Positions 17,916 to 28,225 of a stretch of DNA of 64,000 nucleotides are shown here, one piece after another (position 1 is the first letter of the stretch; every line of letters begins with the position of its first letter). The notes under the pieces were generated by a model. It did no database searches and was not told the origin of the DNA. It was given only the letters and a program-made list of their open reading frames with translations. The position numbers and the translations under genes are program-made. Source of the stretch: Kineococcus sp. NBC_00420 (GTDB lineage Bacteria > Actinomycetota > Actinomycetes > Actinomycetales > Kineococcaceae). The stretch covers positions 4,612,006 through 4,676,005 of the forward strand of contig NZ_CP107930.1 in NCBI RefSeq assembly GCF_036021035.1, in the 5' to 3' direction.

Positions 17916-18839
17916 TCAGACCACCCTCTTGACCAGGTCGCTCAGCTCGGCCAGTTCGCCCGCGGTGAGGTCGACCAGCGGCGGGCGCACGGGACCGGCC
18001 GGCCGGCCGACGGCGGTCATCCCGGCCTTCACGATCGAGACCGCGTACCCGTTGGTCCGGTTGCGGATGTCGAGGTAGGGGATGACGAACTCCCGCAGGC
18101 GGTCGTAGACACCGTCGCGGTCCCGGGCGGTGACCCGACCGTGGAAGTCCAGCGCCCACTGCGGGGCGAAGTTGAAGATGGCCGACGAGTACGTGGTGGC
18201 CCCGAGTTCCAGGTAGGGCAGGGCGTAGGTCTCGGCCGTGGGCAGCCCGCCGACGTAGACGAGGCGGTCGCCGTGGGTGGCGTACAACGTCGCCATCAGG
18301 TCGATGTCGCAGATGCCGTCCTTGAACCCGATGAAGTTCGGGAACTCCTCGACCAGCCGGTTCACCGTCGCCGCCGTGAACCTCGCGTTGGCCCGGTGGT
18401 ACACGACGACGCCCAGGGACGTCGCGCGGCAGATCGCGGCGACGTGCTGGTACAGCCCCTGCTGGGTGAGTTCGTTGAGGTAGGGCGGCAGGACGAACAC
18501 GCCGTCCGCACCGGCCGCCTCGACGGCCCGGGTCATCTCGACCGCGGTGGACGTGCCGTACCCGACCGGGCCGACGACGGGGCTGCGGTGCTCGTTGGCC
18601 TCGACCGTGGCGGAGACGACCTGCAGGACCTCGGCGATCGTCAGCGCCGGGAACTCGCCCGTGCCGCCCGCCGCGAACAGCCCGGACGCGCCGAACCCGC
18701 TGAGGTGGGCGACGTGGTCGCGGTAGCCGGCTTCGTCGAAGCTGAGGTCGGCGTGGGTGTGGGTGACCGGGAACGAGAGGAGACCGGAGCCGAGGGCGGT
18801 GCGGAGGTCGGTGGGGGCGAGGTCGCTGGGCTGGGTCAC
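17916..18839 (-). CDS. 5-dehydro-4-deoxyglucarate dehydratase
   Basis: 307 residues, DHDPS/NAL aldolase superfamily. It converts 5-dehydro-4-deoxyglucarate to 2,5-dioxopentanoate with loss of water and CO2, the step after glucarate dehydratase. Family marks: [16 protein letters not shown] near residue 45, VVYHRAN (Tyr) and [13 protein letters not shown] with the Schiff-base lysine near residue 185. The GTG start has GGAGAT 5 bases upstream. It lies between two glucarate-dehydratase-type genes, which supports the assignment. No 2,5-dioxopentanoate dehydrogenase is in this window. Confidence 0.9.
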   Translation of the reverse strand: MTQPSDLAPTDLRTALGSGLLSFPVTHTHADLSFDEAGYRDHVAHLSGFGASGLFAAGGTGEFPALTIAEVLQVVSATVEANEHRSPVVGPVGYGTSTAVEMTRAVEAAGADGVFVLPPYLNELTQQGLYQHVAAICRATSLGVVVYHRANARFTAATVNRLVEEFPNFIGFKDGICDIDLMATLYATHGDRLVYVGGLPTAETYALPYLELGATTYSSAIFNFAPQWALDFHGRVTARDRDGVYDRLREFVIPYLDIRNRTNGYAVSIVKAGMTAVGRPAGPVRPPLVDLTAGELAELSDLVKRVV

Positions 18840-18865
18840 GGGATCTCCGGTTCGGGGGGTGGGGT

Positions 18866-20155
18866 TCACCAACGGGCGGTGTTCGGGCTGAAACCCGGGT
18901 CGACGGTGCGCATGTACGTCGTGTCGTCGCGGTTGCGGATGCCGCACGCCAGGTACTGCTCGTGCAGCCGGGCGAGCGCGTCCCGGTCGAGTTCCACCCC
19001 GAGGCCCGGGGTGGTCGGCACCTTCACCGCGCCGCCCGCGAAGGTGAGCACCCCGGGGAGGACGACGTCGTCCTCGGGCCGTTTCCACGGCCAGTGCGTG
19101 TCGCACGCGTAGTCGAGGTTCGGGGTCGCGGCGGCGAGGTGGGTCATCGCGGCGAGGCTGATCCCGAGGTGGGAGTTGGAGTGCATCGACAACCCCATCC
19201 CGAACACCTCGCAGATCCGGGCCAGGTCCTGCGAGCGGCGCAGTCCGCCCCAGAAGTGGTGGTCGGAGAGGACGACCTGGACGGCGTCCTGCGCGACCGC
19301 CGGGGGCAGGTGTCCGAAGGCGACGACGCACATGTTGGTGGCCAACGGCATCCGCCCCTGCAGCTTCGCCGCGACGCTCGCCATGCCCTCGAGTCCGGGG
19401 GTCGGATCCTCGAGGTACTCGAGAACCCCGTCGAGCTGCTCGGCGACCCGGACCGAGGTCTCGGGGGTCCAGGCGCCGTTGGGGTCCAGGCGCAGCGGCA
19501 GGTCGGGGAACTCCGCGCGCAGCGCCCGGATCGCCTCGACCTCCTCGTCCGGCGGGAAGACCCCGCCCTTCAGCTTGATCGCGGTGAACCCGAACTCGTC
19601 GACCATGCGGCGGACCTGGGCGACGACACCGGCGGGGTCCAGCGCCGCGCCCCAGTCGTCGTCCTCCTGGCCGGGGTGGGCGGCCCACTTGTAGAACGCG
19701 TAGGCGCTGTAGGCGACCTCGTCGCGGACCCTCCCGCCGAGGAGGTCGCTGACGGGGCGGCCGGTGAGCTTGCCCTGCACGTCGAGGGCGGCGACCTCGA
19801 ACGCGGCGACGACGCGGTCGGCGGTGTTGGAGGTGGTGATCTGCAGACCCGTGCCGTGCCCACCGGTGGTGGTGTCCTCGCTGAGGGAGTCCACGACCGC
19901 GCGTTGCAGCGCGTTCAGGTCGAAGACGTCGAGACCCCGGAGCCGGACCGCGGCCGCGCGGAGGCGGTCGAGGTGGGCCGCGTCGCCGTAGCTCTCGCCG
20001 AGACCGTGGAACCCGTCCTCGGTCTCGACCTCGATGACGCTGCGCAGGGCGAAGGGTTCGTGCACGCCGACGTTGTTGAGCAGGGGGAGGTCGCGGAAGG
20101 CGACCGGGGTGATCTCGACCCGGGTGATCCGGCTCGTGGTGCTGCGGCTGGGCAT
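18866..20155 (-). CDS. Second glucarate dehydratase-type enolase
   Basis: 429 residues, enolase superfamily GlucD clade, first gene of the operon. It keeps the full catalytic set: [13 protein letters not shown] (KxK), LRLDPNGAW (Asp), [10 protein letters not shown] (Glu), [11 protein letters not shown] (Asp) and SMHSNSHLG (His). It departs from GudD at the N-terminus, with [16 protein letters not shown] in place of [14 protein letters not shown], the loop that contacts substrate. It could be a paralogue for a related sugar diacid (for example galactarate/idarate) or a GudX-like partner. ATG start with GAAGGA upstream. Confidence 0.88.
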   Translation of the reverse strand: MPSRSTTSRITRVEITPVAFRDLPLLNNVGVHEPFALRSVIEVETEDGFHGLGESYGDAAHLDRLRAAAVRLRGLDVFDLNALQRAVVDSLSEDTTTGGHGTGLQITTSNTADRVVAAFEVAALDVQGKLTGRPVSDLLGGRVRDEVAYSAYAFYKWAAHPGQEDDDWGAALDPAGVVAQVRRMVDEFGFTAIKLKGGVFPPDEEVEAIRALRAEFPDLPLRLDPNGAWTPETSVRVAEQLDGVLEYLEDPTPGLEGMASVAAKLQGRMPLATNMCVVAFGHLPPAVAQDAVQVVLSDHHFWGGLRRSQDLARICEVFGMGLSMHSNSHLGISLAAMTHLAAATPNLDYACDTHWPWKRPEDDVVLPGVLTFAGGAVKVPTTPGLGVELDRDALARLHEQYLACGIRNRDDTTYMRTVDPGFSPNTARW

Positions 20156-20200
20156 GTCCGTCCTTCGTCATCGGCAGGAGGTGACGCCATCGTGCCACAC

Positions 20201-20216
20201 GTCCACATCTGCGGAC
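20201..20216. promoter_or_regulatory. Candidate operator of the glucarate operon
   Basis: Dyad GTCC-N8-GGAC (GTCCACATCTGCGGAC) lies about 45 bases before the first gene of the glucarate operon, with TAGGTC on the minus strand just upstream as a possible -10. No regulator gene is adjacent, so the binding protein would be encoded elsewhere. Confidence 0.35.
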
Positions 20217-20311
20217 AATGACCTAGCACGTGTTCGATGCAGGGATCTGTGGTCGTGGCATCCTGTCGAGTACGAGTCAATGGGCAGGGCGAGCACGACC
20301 CGGGGGGCGGG

Positions 20312-20833
20312 ATGACCACTGAGACGCGGGTGCGCCACGTCGTGAACGACGGTGGTCTCGACGAGTGGCTGGACGAGCGTCGACGACTCGGCCAGGACGG
20401 GCGCGACGAGGTCTGGGACGGGGTCTACCACGTGGTTCCGCACGCACGGAGCAATCACGGCAAGCTCGCGCACAAGCTCAGTGCCGAGCTGCACGAGGTG
20501 GCGCGAGCGAGGGGAGTCAACCCGACGGGCGAGTTCAACCTCGGCGACGCCAACGACTACCGCATTCCCGACATGGGCTGGACCGCATCGCCCGTCGACG
20601 ACGCGGACCTCTACGTGCCCTCCGTGGAGATCGTCGTGGAGTTGGAGTCCCCGGGCGACGAGACGTGGCAGAAGGTGCCGTTCTACTTCGCGCGGGGGGT
20701 GCGCGAGGTGTGGGTCATCGCGCCCCACGACCGAGGCGTGCGGGTGCTGACATCAGAGGGCCACGACGTCGGGCTGAGCGACGTCCTGGGTGTCACGCTC
20801 GCCCAGATCCGGGCGGCGCTCGGCTGGGACTGA
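20312..20833 (+). CDS. Uma2-family PD-(D/E)XK nuclease-like protein
   Basis: 173 residues of the Uma2 type (DUF820), a restriction-endonuclease-like fold of unknown role. The motif order fits: EVWDGVYHVVPHA N-terminally, RIPDMGW (Asp), then VEIVVELESPGDETWQK (Glu, and Lys six residues after the ES pair) and FYFARGVREVWVIAP. ATG chosen after a G-rich stretch; longer in-frame starts exist (20237). Divergent from the glucarate operon. Such genes are common in actinobacteria in many copies and their function is not established. Confidence 0.75.
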   Translation: MTTETRVRHVVNDGGLDEWLDERRRLGQDGRDEVWDGVYHVVPHARSNHGKLAHKLSAELHEVARARGVNPTGEFNLGDANDYRIPDMGWTASPVDDADLYVPSVEIVVELESPGDETWQKVPFYFARGVREVWVIAPHDRGVRVLTSEGHDVGLSDVLGVTLAQIRAALGWD

Positions 20834-20935
20834 GAGCCCAGCTGTTCGCCACCCGTCGCTGGGGACCCGTCGAGGGCCGAACCACCAGCGGAGGTCGCTC
20901 AGGAACAACTCGCAGAGGGAGCGTGAGGACGAGAG

Positions 20936-21172
20936 GTGGCGCAGGAACCGGCCGCCCACGAGCGGTCGCTGCAGAAGATCTTCTTCAGCGGTTGCGCGTT
21001 CAGCGTCCCTGTCCACCGACGTCCCTACCGCTGGGGCCGCGACGAGGCGGTCCGACTCCTCGACGACCTCGAGCAGTCCGCTCCTTCGGAGGTTCGACCG
21101 GCTCGGCCGTCTTCGCGCTCACGACGCAGGTCCTGGAACGCGAACTCGATCGACGCGTGGGAGGTGCGGTGA
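20936..21172 (+). pseudogene. DUF262 (GmrSD-type) N-terminal relic
   Basis: A 78-residue frame whose residues about 11-46 match the N-terminus of DUF262 proteins: SLQKIFFSGCAFSVPVHR, then RPYRWGRDEAVRLLDDLE, with the RPYxW hallmark. After LEQS the frame becomes low-complexity Arg/Ser without domain similarity and ends; the rest of a 500-plus residue DUF262 protein is absent. The GTG start is arbitrary. DUF262 belongs to GmrSD-like modification-dependent defence nucleases, so this looks like a dead defence gene next to a Uma2 nuclease. Confidence 0.6.
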
Positions 21173-21251
21173 GCCAGCGGGTGGAGCGCGTCCTCACGGA
21201 CTCCCGTCGTCAGGTGGGTCAGGGCCTTGAGCGCTACGGGGTCCGTGGGGG
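21173..21251. other. Non-coding remainder before leuL
   Basis: One frame here reads on without recognisable similarity. TTGAGC at 21227-21232 is a possible -35 of the leuL/leuA promoter. Confidence 0.3.
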
Positions 21252-21257
21252 TACGGT
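21227..21257 (+). promoter_or_regulatory. leuL-leuA promoter
   Basis: TTGAGC (21227-21232), a 19-base spacer, then TACGGT (21252-21257). The leader peptide GTG follows 6 bases later, which would make the leader mRNA leaderless. Confidence 0.55.
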
Positions 21258-21263
21258 GTCGGT

Positions 21264-21314
21264 GTGGCTCGTCTGGAGAACCTCCTCCTTCGTCGCCGCG
21301 CCGGGGCCAGCTAG
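21264..21314 (+). CDS. leuL: leuA leader peptide
   Basis: A 16-residue ORF reading MARLENLLLRRRAGAS. It has four Leu codons (CTG, then CTC CTC CTT in a row), as expected for ribosome-mediated attenuation of leucine biosynthesis, and lies 72 bases before leuA. A complementary pair, GGCCGG just after its stop and CCGGCC about 30 bases on, can form part of the attenuator fold. Too short for ordinary gene calling; identified by Leu codon cluster, position and promoter spacing. Confidence 0.75.
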   Translation: MARLENLLLRRRAGAS

Positions 21315-21377
21315 GCCGGTCTCCCCGTCGCGGGACCTCGTCGTGCGTGCCGGCCGCCCCACCAGAGCCGCCCATGA

Positions 21378-23114
<1,737 letters not shown>

Positions 23115-23125
23115 CGCCCAGCCCC

Positions 23126-23173
23126 TCTCGCCCCGTGATCTCGTGCGGTGTCCCGCGCAAGATCACGGGGCGA
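23126..23173 (+). terminator. leuA terminator hairpin
   Basis: Perfect 15 bp stem (23126-23140 with 23159-23173) enclosing an inner TGCGG/CCGCGCA pairing, 11 bases after the leuA stop; no U-tract. Confidence 0.75.
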
Positions 23174-23276
23174 GGTGGTTGAACGTGCATCTAGAAGATT
23201 CGGCCACGCTCCGCGATCGCACCCGGTAAGATCTGTCACCACGTGTGATCGTGGCGGTGTGATCGAAGGGGGCGCG

Positions 23277-24839
23277 GTGGGCAACGAGCTCGAGGTCGTC
23301 AGTCCGTTCGGACCCTTCGACGCCCTCGCGGAGTCCGCGCACCGCCTCTACCTCGACGGCTACGGCGAAGCCGCCATCGCCGCCAGCCGCGAAGGCCTCC
23401 TCTTCACCGAACTCGCCGGCGACGAGCGCACCGCCCGCTACCTGCAGTTCATCTGCGGGGTCGCGCTGCACCAGCTCGGCCGCGCCGCCGAGGCCAGCGA
23501 AGAGGCCGGCCACCTGCTGCGCCGCCTCGGCACCGACGCCGAACCCGTCTGGCGCGCCAAGGCCCTCGCCCTGCTCGCCGAGTCCCGCGTCGACCTCGGC
23601 ATGACCGCCCTCGCGATGGACCACCTCGCCGAGGGCCAGCTGATCGTCTCCGCCCAGCCGATCCGCACCTACGACCACCTCTCGGCCACGATGTCGGTCG
23701 CGCTCGCGCTCAACGCCCTCGCGCTCTTCGAACCCGCCGACGAGCTCATGGTCCAGATGCTCGCCCTCACCTTCCCGCCCGCCCGGGTCCAGCTCAACGT
23801 CGCCCAGGAAGCCGCCGTCCTCCAGGTCGCGTGGGGCGCCATGCTCGAGGTCGCCGGCCGCGCCCCGGAAGCCTGGCCGCACTACACCGTCGCCCTCGCC
23901 CGCGCCGCCCGCATGCGCGCGCTCGCCCACGACGTCGGCTACCCCGAGATGCTCGCCCGCGCCGAGGCCATCGAGGCCTTCGTCCTGCAGCGCACCGGGC
24001 AGACCGACCTGGCCCAGGGTCGGCTGCGGCCCGCGATGGCCGCGTTCCGGCTGCGCGAGGAACTCGCCGAGACCCAGATCGCCCGCATCGCCATGGCCCA
24101 GGCGCGCGCCGACGCCGGCGACCAGACCGAGGCCGCCGAACTCCTCGCCGCCGTCCAGCGCGTCTCCTCCTCCACCCAGCTCGACGTCTGGGGCCTCACG
24201 GCGCTCGCCGTCCGGGCGCGCAACGCCGTCCTGCGCGACGGACGCAGCGAGGCCGCGGACGCCCTCGAGCTCCTCGCGCAGATCTCGCTGTCGCGGCTGT
24301 GGGAGGACCGGGAGAGCCGGTTCGAGGCCCTGCAGGACCGCATCCAGCAGCGCGAGATGGCCGAGCAGCACGAGCGCATCGGTCGTGCCGCCCTCGTCGA
24401 CCCGATGACGGGTCTCGGCAACCGCCGCCGGCTGCAGCAGGTCCTGGAGCGCCCCGACCAGCGCTTCAGCGCCGTCCTGCTCGACGTCGACCGTTTCCGC
24501 GCCGTCAACGACGAGCACGGCCACGACGCCGGCGACGCCGTCCTGCAGCGCATCGCCGACCTCCTGCAGCGCAACGTCTCCGACGACGACATCGTCGTCC
24601 GGTTCGGGGGTGACGAGTTCGTCGTCCTGGTCCCGGGGAACCGGAACGCCGAACCGACCGCCGAGCGCCTCCTCGAGGTCGTGCGCAAGGAACCCTGGCT
24701 GGAGATCTCCCTCGGGCTGCGGGTCACCGCGTCGGTGGGGTTGGCCGGGCCGGCCTCGGCCGCCGAGGCCCTCGCCGGCGCGGACGCCGCCTGCGACGTC
24801 GCCAAGCGCGCCGGGCGCGACCGCCTCGTCACCGCCTGA
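23277..24839 (+). CDS. GGDEF-domain protein with TPR-like N-terminus
   Basis: 520 residues. Residues 1-350 are alanine- and leucine-rich helical repeats resembling TPRs, without membrane segments, so the protein is cytoplasmic. From about 370 comes a diguanylate cyclase domain: DPMTGLGNRRRL, then the intact active-site motif RFGGDEFVVLVPG at about 441. The product-inhibition I-site (RxxD) is lost: the Arg position is Ser (SDDD before IVVRFGGDEF). Start at GTG 23277 after GAAGGGGG; an upstream in-frame GTG at 23259 is possible. Makes c-di-GMP if active. Separate promoter region after the leuA terminator. Confidence 0.88.
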   Translation: MGNELEVVSPFGPFDALAESAHRLYLDGYGEAAIAASREGLLFTELAGDERTARYLQFICGVALHQLGRAAEASEEAGHLLRRLGTDAEPVWRAKALALLAESRVDLGMTALAMDHLAEGQLIVSAQPIRTYDHLSATMSVALALNALALFEPADELMVQMLALTFPPARVQLNVAQEAAVLQVAWGAMLEVAGRAPEAWPHYTVALARAARMRALAHDVGYPEMLARAEAIEAFVLQRTGQTDLAQGRLRPAMAAFRLREELAETQIARIAMAQARADAGDQTEAAELLAAVQRVSSSTQLDVWGLTALAVRARNAVLRDGRSEAADALELLAQISLSRLWEDRESRFEALQDRIQQREMAEQHERIGRAALVDPMTGLGNRRRLQQVLERPDQRFSAVLLDVDRFRAVNDEHGHDAGDAVLQRIADLLQRNVSDDDIVVRFGGDEFVVLVPGNRNAEPTAERLLEVVRKEPWLEISLGLRVTASVGLAGPASAAEALAGADAACDVAKRAGRDRLVTA

Positions 24840-24859
24840 CCCCTCCGGGTGGGGGCGCC

Positions 24860-24865
24860 TAGAGT
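24860..24865 (+). promoter_or_regulatory. Leaderless -10 box of recO
   Basis: TAGAGT ends 6 bases before the recO GTG at 24872; no Shine-Dalgarno in between. Confidence 0.55.
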
Positions 24866-24871
24866 GGGGGT

Positions 24872-25651
24872 GTGGCGGGGGCGCGGGGATCGAGCATCGG
24901 CGGGGCGAAGACCTACCGCGACGAGGCCGTCGTCCTGCGCGCCACCAAGCTCGGTGAGGCCGACAGGATCCTCTCGCTGCTGACCCGCCACCACGGCCGG
25001 GTGCGGGCCGTCGCCAAGGGGGTGCGGCGCACGTCGTCGAAGTTCGGCGCGCGCCTGGAACCCTTCACCTGCATCGACGTCCAGCTCCACCACGGCCGCA
25101 CCCTCGACACCGTCACCCAGGTCGACGTCCTGGCCCCCTACGGGCAGAACCTCGCCACCGACTACGGCCTCTACACCGTCGGCTCGGCGATGCTGGAGAC
25201 CGCCGAGCGGTTCACCGAGGTGGAACGGGAGGTCGCGACCCAGCAGTACCTGCTGCTCGTCGGGGCGCTGCGTTCGCTCTCCCGCCGCGAGCACGACTCC
25301 TCGCTCGTCCTCGACGCGTTCCTGCTGCGCTCGCTGGCCATCGCCGGCTACGCCGCGAGCTTCACCGACTGCGCGAGGTGCGGAGCACCCGGCCCGCACG
25401 CGGCGTTCAACATCTCCGCCGGCGGGGCCGTCTGCTCCTCCTGCCGCCCGCCGGGTTCCGCCGCGCCCGACCCGCGGACCCTCACGCTCCTCGCGGCGCT
25501 GCTCAGCGGGGAGTGGGAGATCGCCGACGCCGTGGAGGAGCGCTGCCGCCGCGAGGGCAGCGGTCTCGTCGCGGCCTTCCTGCAGTGGCACCTGGAGCGC
25601 GGGATCCGCTCGTTGCGGCACGTGGAACGGGAACCGCTGGTCCCGCGATGA
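24872..25651 (+). CDS. recO: DNA repair protein RecO
   Basis: 259 residues; RecFOR pathway mediator that helps RecA load on SSB-coated gaps. N-terminal OB fold (YRDEAVVLRATKLGEADRIL, then VRAVAKGVRRTSSKFGARL) and a C-terminal helical domain with a zinc site CARCGAPG ... CSSC near residues 169-190. GTG start following a leaderless box. Its stop overlaps the next start by 4 bases (ATGA). recO near uppS is a common actinobacterial order. Confidence 0.95.
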   Translation: MAGARGSSIGGAKTYRDEAVVLRATKLGEADRILSLLTRHHGRVRAVAKGVRRTSSKFGARLEPFTCIDVQLHHGRTLDTVTQVDVLAPYGQNLATDYGLYTVGSAMLETAERFTEVEREVATQQYLLLVGALRSLSRREHDSSLVLDAFLLRSLAIAGYAASFTDCARCGAPGPHAAFNISAGGAVCSSCRPPGSAAPDPRTLTLLAALLSGEWEIADAVEERCRREGSGLVAAFLQWHLERGIRSLRHVEREPLVPR

Positions 25652-26760
25652 GTTCCGGGCTCGGCGCAGGTCACCCCGTCGTGCTGCAGGAACTGCTGGA
25701 GTCCTTCGTCCGCTCGGGAACCGTCGCCGGCGCGGTCGCCCTCGTCGAACGTGACGGTCGTCGCGAGGTCGCCGTGGCCGGGGTCGCCGATCTCGCGACC
25801 GGGCGCCTCCTCACCCGCGACACCCCGTTCCGCTACGCCTCGATCACCAAACCCCTCGTCGCGGCGGCCACGATGACCTTCGTCGACGACGGCGCCCTGC
25901 GCCTCGACGACCCGATCGAGCGGTGGCTACCGGAACTGCGCGGCGTCCGGGTGCTCCGGACCCCTGATGCGGACCTCGACGACACCGTTGCACTGCAACG
26001 CCCCCAGAGCGTGGAGGACCTGCTGACGTCGCGCTGCGGTTGGGGTTTTCCCTCCTCGTTCGAGGGGGAGTGGGTGCAGTCGCTGTTCCCGCTGCAGCCG
26101 GGGCTGGAGATCTCCCTCCCGCCGGCTCCGCAGGAGTGGCTCACCGCGCTCGCCGCGCTGCCGTTGCGCCACCAACCCGGCGAGGGCTGGCTCTACAACA
26201 CCAGCTTCGACCTGCTCGGGATCCTGCTCGCGCGGGTCGGGGGAGCCGATCTCGGCGAGGTGCTGCGGACGCGCCTGTTCGGACCCCTGGGGATGCGCGA
26301 CACCGCGTTCTCGGCCGCACCCGACCGACTTCCCGCGGCCTACCGGCTGGGCGCGGACGGCCTGGACCTCTTCGACGCCTCCGACGGGAGGTGGAGCAGC
26401 CCGCCGCGCTTCCTCTCCGGCGCCGGCGGGTTGGTCGGGACGCTGGACGACTGGTCGCGGTTCGCCCACGAACTGCTGGCCCCCCGGCTGCTGTCGCCGG
26501 ACGCGGTGCGGGCCATGACCACCGACCACCTGATCGACGCCCAACGCCTCGAGGGGGAGGTGTTCCTCGAGGGTGAGGGGTGGGGTTTCGGCGGGTCCGT
26601 GCACCCGGTCACCGGCCGCTACGGGTGGGTCGGCGGGTCGGGGACGAGCGCCCACGTCGTCCCCGCTCGCGGGACGACCGGGATCCTGCTGACCCAGACC
26701 GCGATGGACTCGCCCGTCCCCCCGACGTTCCTGCGGGAGTTCTGGGACTACGCCTTCTGA
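25648..26760 (+). CDS. Serine hydrolase, class C beta-lactamase/penicillin-binding family
   Basis: 370 residues, no signal peptide. The SxxK motif is SITK near residue 65 (FRYASITKPLVAAATM), and the second motif is YNTS (YxN type) near 188; a family-typical FGGSVHPVTGRYGWVGGSG holds the third motif region. These are esterase/peptidase-like proteins of the beta-lactamase superfamily, probably cytoplasmic, with unknown substrate. Translationally coupled to recO; the 3' end overlaps the convergent phosphatase gene by 13 bases. Confidence 0.85.
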   Translation: MSSGLGAGHPVVLQELLESFVRSGTVAGAVALVERDGRREVAVAGVADLATGRLLTRDTPFRYASITKPLVAAATMTFVDDGALRLDDPIERWLPELRGVRVLRTPDADLDDTVALQRPQSVEDLLTSRCGWGFPSSFEGEWVQSLFPLQPGLEISLPPAPQEWLTALAALPLRHQPGEGWLYNTSFDLLGILLARVGGADLGEVLRTRLFGPLGMRDTAFSAAPDRLPAAYRLGADGLDLFDASDGRWSSPPRFLSGAGGLVGTLDDWSRFAHELLAPRLLSPDAVRAMTTDHLIDAQRLEGEVFLEGEGWGFGGSVHPVTGRYGWVGGSGTSAHVVPARGTTGILLTQTAMDSPVPPTFLREFWDYAF

Positions 26761-27332
26761 GGTTCCCGGGTCAGGCGCCAGTCGTCGTCGAAACCCTCGA
26801 CGACCACCGACGTCGCGTTGGCCATCCGCGGCAGTGCGAGGCCCATCAGGCCGTTCACGGTGGCGCGCAGGAACGTCCCGTGCGCGACCACGACGAGCGG
26901 CGCGTCGCCGTGCTCGGCGCGCAGGCGGCGCAGGGCCGCCGCGCCCCGGGCGCAGACGTCGTCCCAGGTCTCCTGACCGGGGCGCTCACCGTTCGGGAAG
27001 CGGGCGGTGAGCTCCTCGAGGTCGCCGCCCTCGGCCTCGCCGAAGTTGCGCTCCACGAGGTCGTCGTGGGCGGGCAGCAGCTCCAGGCCGAGGTGGTCGG
27101 CGATGATCTGGGCGGTCTCGCGGGCCCGGGAGAGCGGCGAGGACGTGATGGCCGTCCATCCCTGACCGGCCAGCTGGTCGGCGAGCGCCAGCGCCTGGGC
27201 GCGGCCGGTGTCGTTCAGCGGGATGTCGGTGCGTCCCTGCAGCCGGCCGTCCCGGTTCCAGTCGGTCTCCCCGTGCCGGACGAGCGCGGTGCGGGGAGGA
27301 ACTGTGGGGGAGGGCACGTCCCATGGTCTCAC
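26748..27332 (-). CDS. Histidine phosphatase family protein (phosphoglycerate mutase-like)
   Basis: 194 residues. The catalytic RHGE is in [18 protein letters not shown] near residue 18, with [11 protein letters not shown] (Arg), Glu in [10 protein letters not shown] and the second His in [11 protein letters not shown] near 153. Members act as phosphatases on varied small substrates. The GTG start follows CAGGGT by 5 bases. Its start region overlaps the leader of divergent uppS, so the two promoters are back to back. Confidence 0.88.
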   Translation of the reverse strand: MRPWDVPSPTVPPRTALVRHGETDWNRDGRLQGRTDIPLNDTGRAQALALADQLAGQGWTAITSSPLSRARETAQIIADHLGLELLPAHDDLVERNFGEAEGGDLEELTARFPNGERPGQETWDDVCARGAAALRRLRAEHGDAPLVVVAHGTFLRATVNGLMGLALPRMANATSVVVEGFDDDWRLTREPQKA

Positions 27333-27349
27333 CTGGCACCCTGGGGACC

Positions 27350-28165
27350 GTGCCAGGACGTCGACGCTCAGCCCCGCCTCCCGTGAACCGCGTGGTGGTC
27401 GCGCCCCCGCCCCACCCCTCCGGCGCGCGGCCGCCGACGTTGCCCGCCGACCTCGTCCCGAAGCACGTCGCGATCGTCATGGACGGCAACGGCCGCTGGG
27501 CGAACGCCCGGGGTCTGTCCCGCGTCGAGGGCCACAAGATGGGCGAGGCGTCCCTGCTCGACGTCGTCGCCGGGGCCATCGAGGTGGGGGTGACCCACGT
27601 GTCGGCCTACGCGTTCTCGACCGAGAACTGGAAGCGCAGTCCCGACGAGGTGAAGTTCCTCATGGGGTTCAACCGCGACGTCATCCGTCGCCGGCGCGAC
27701 GTCATGAACTCCTGGGGGGTGCGGGTGCGCTGGGCGGGGCGTCGTCCCCGCCTGTGGCGCAGCGTGATCACCGAGCTCGAGACGGCCCAGGAGATGACCC
27801 GGGACAACACCGTCTGCACGTTGACGATGTGCGTGAACTACGGCGGCCGCGCGGAGATCGTCGACGCGACCCGGGCCATCGCCCAGGAGGTCGCGGCCGG
27901 GAGGCTGAACCCGGACCGGATCGACGAGAAGACGATCGCCCGCTACCTCGACGAACCGGACATGCCCGACGTGGACCTGTTCTGGCGTTCCTCGGGGGAG
28001 CAGCGGACCTCGGGGTTCCTGCCGTGGCAGTCCACCTACGCCGAGATGGTGTTCTCCGACGTGCTCTGGCCCGACGTGGACCGGCGGTCGTTGTGGGCGG
28101 CCATCGAGACCTACGCCGAACGGGACCGGCGCTACGGCGCGGCCCGGGACACGCCCACCGCCTGA
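27350..28165 (+). CDS. uppS: Isoprenyl (undecaprenyl-type) diphosphate synthase
   Basis: 271 residues; cis-prenyltransferase that makes the long-chain polyprenyl diphosphate carrier for peptidoglycan. Catalytic Asp in [17 protein letters not shown] near residue 45, [23 protein letters not shown] and the C-terminal [19 protein letters not shown] with substrate Arg/Ser residues. The GTG at 27350 is chosen; an in-frame ATG at 27323 would add nine residues inside the divergent gene's promoter. Ends at a strong hairpin shared with convergent ppc. Confidence 0.93.
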   Translation: MPGRRRSAPPPVNRVVVAPPPHPSGARPPTLPADLVPKHVAIVMDGNGRWANARGLSRVEGHKMGEASLLDVVAGAIEVGVTHVSAYAFSTENWKRSPDEVKFLMGFNRDVIRRRRDVMNSWGVRVRWAGRRPRLWRSVITELETAQEMTRDNTVCTLTMCVNYGGRAEIVDATRAIAQEVAAGRLNPDRIDEKTIARYLDEPDMPDVDLFWRSSGEQRTSGFLPWQSTYAEMVFSDVLWPDVDRRSLWAAIETYAERDRRYGAARDTPTA

Positions 28166-28218
28166 GGGATCGTTGCCTCCCCGGTGTCACTGGACGACAC
28201 CGGGGAGGCAACGATCCC
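28166..28218. terminator. Bidirectional terminator between uppS and ppc
   Basis: A perfect 23 bp stem (28166-28188 with 28196-28218) with a 7-base loop, starting directly after the uppS stop and ending 7 bases before the ppc stop. No U-tract on either side. Confidence 0.85.
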
Positions 28219-28225
28219 CAACGGG

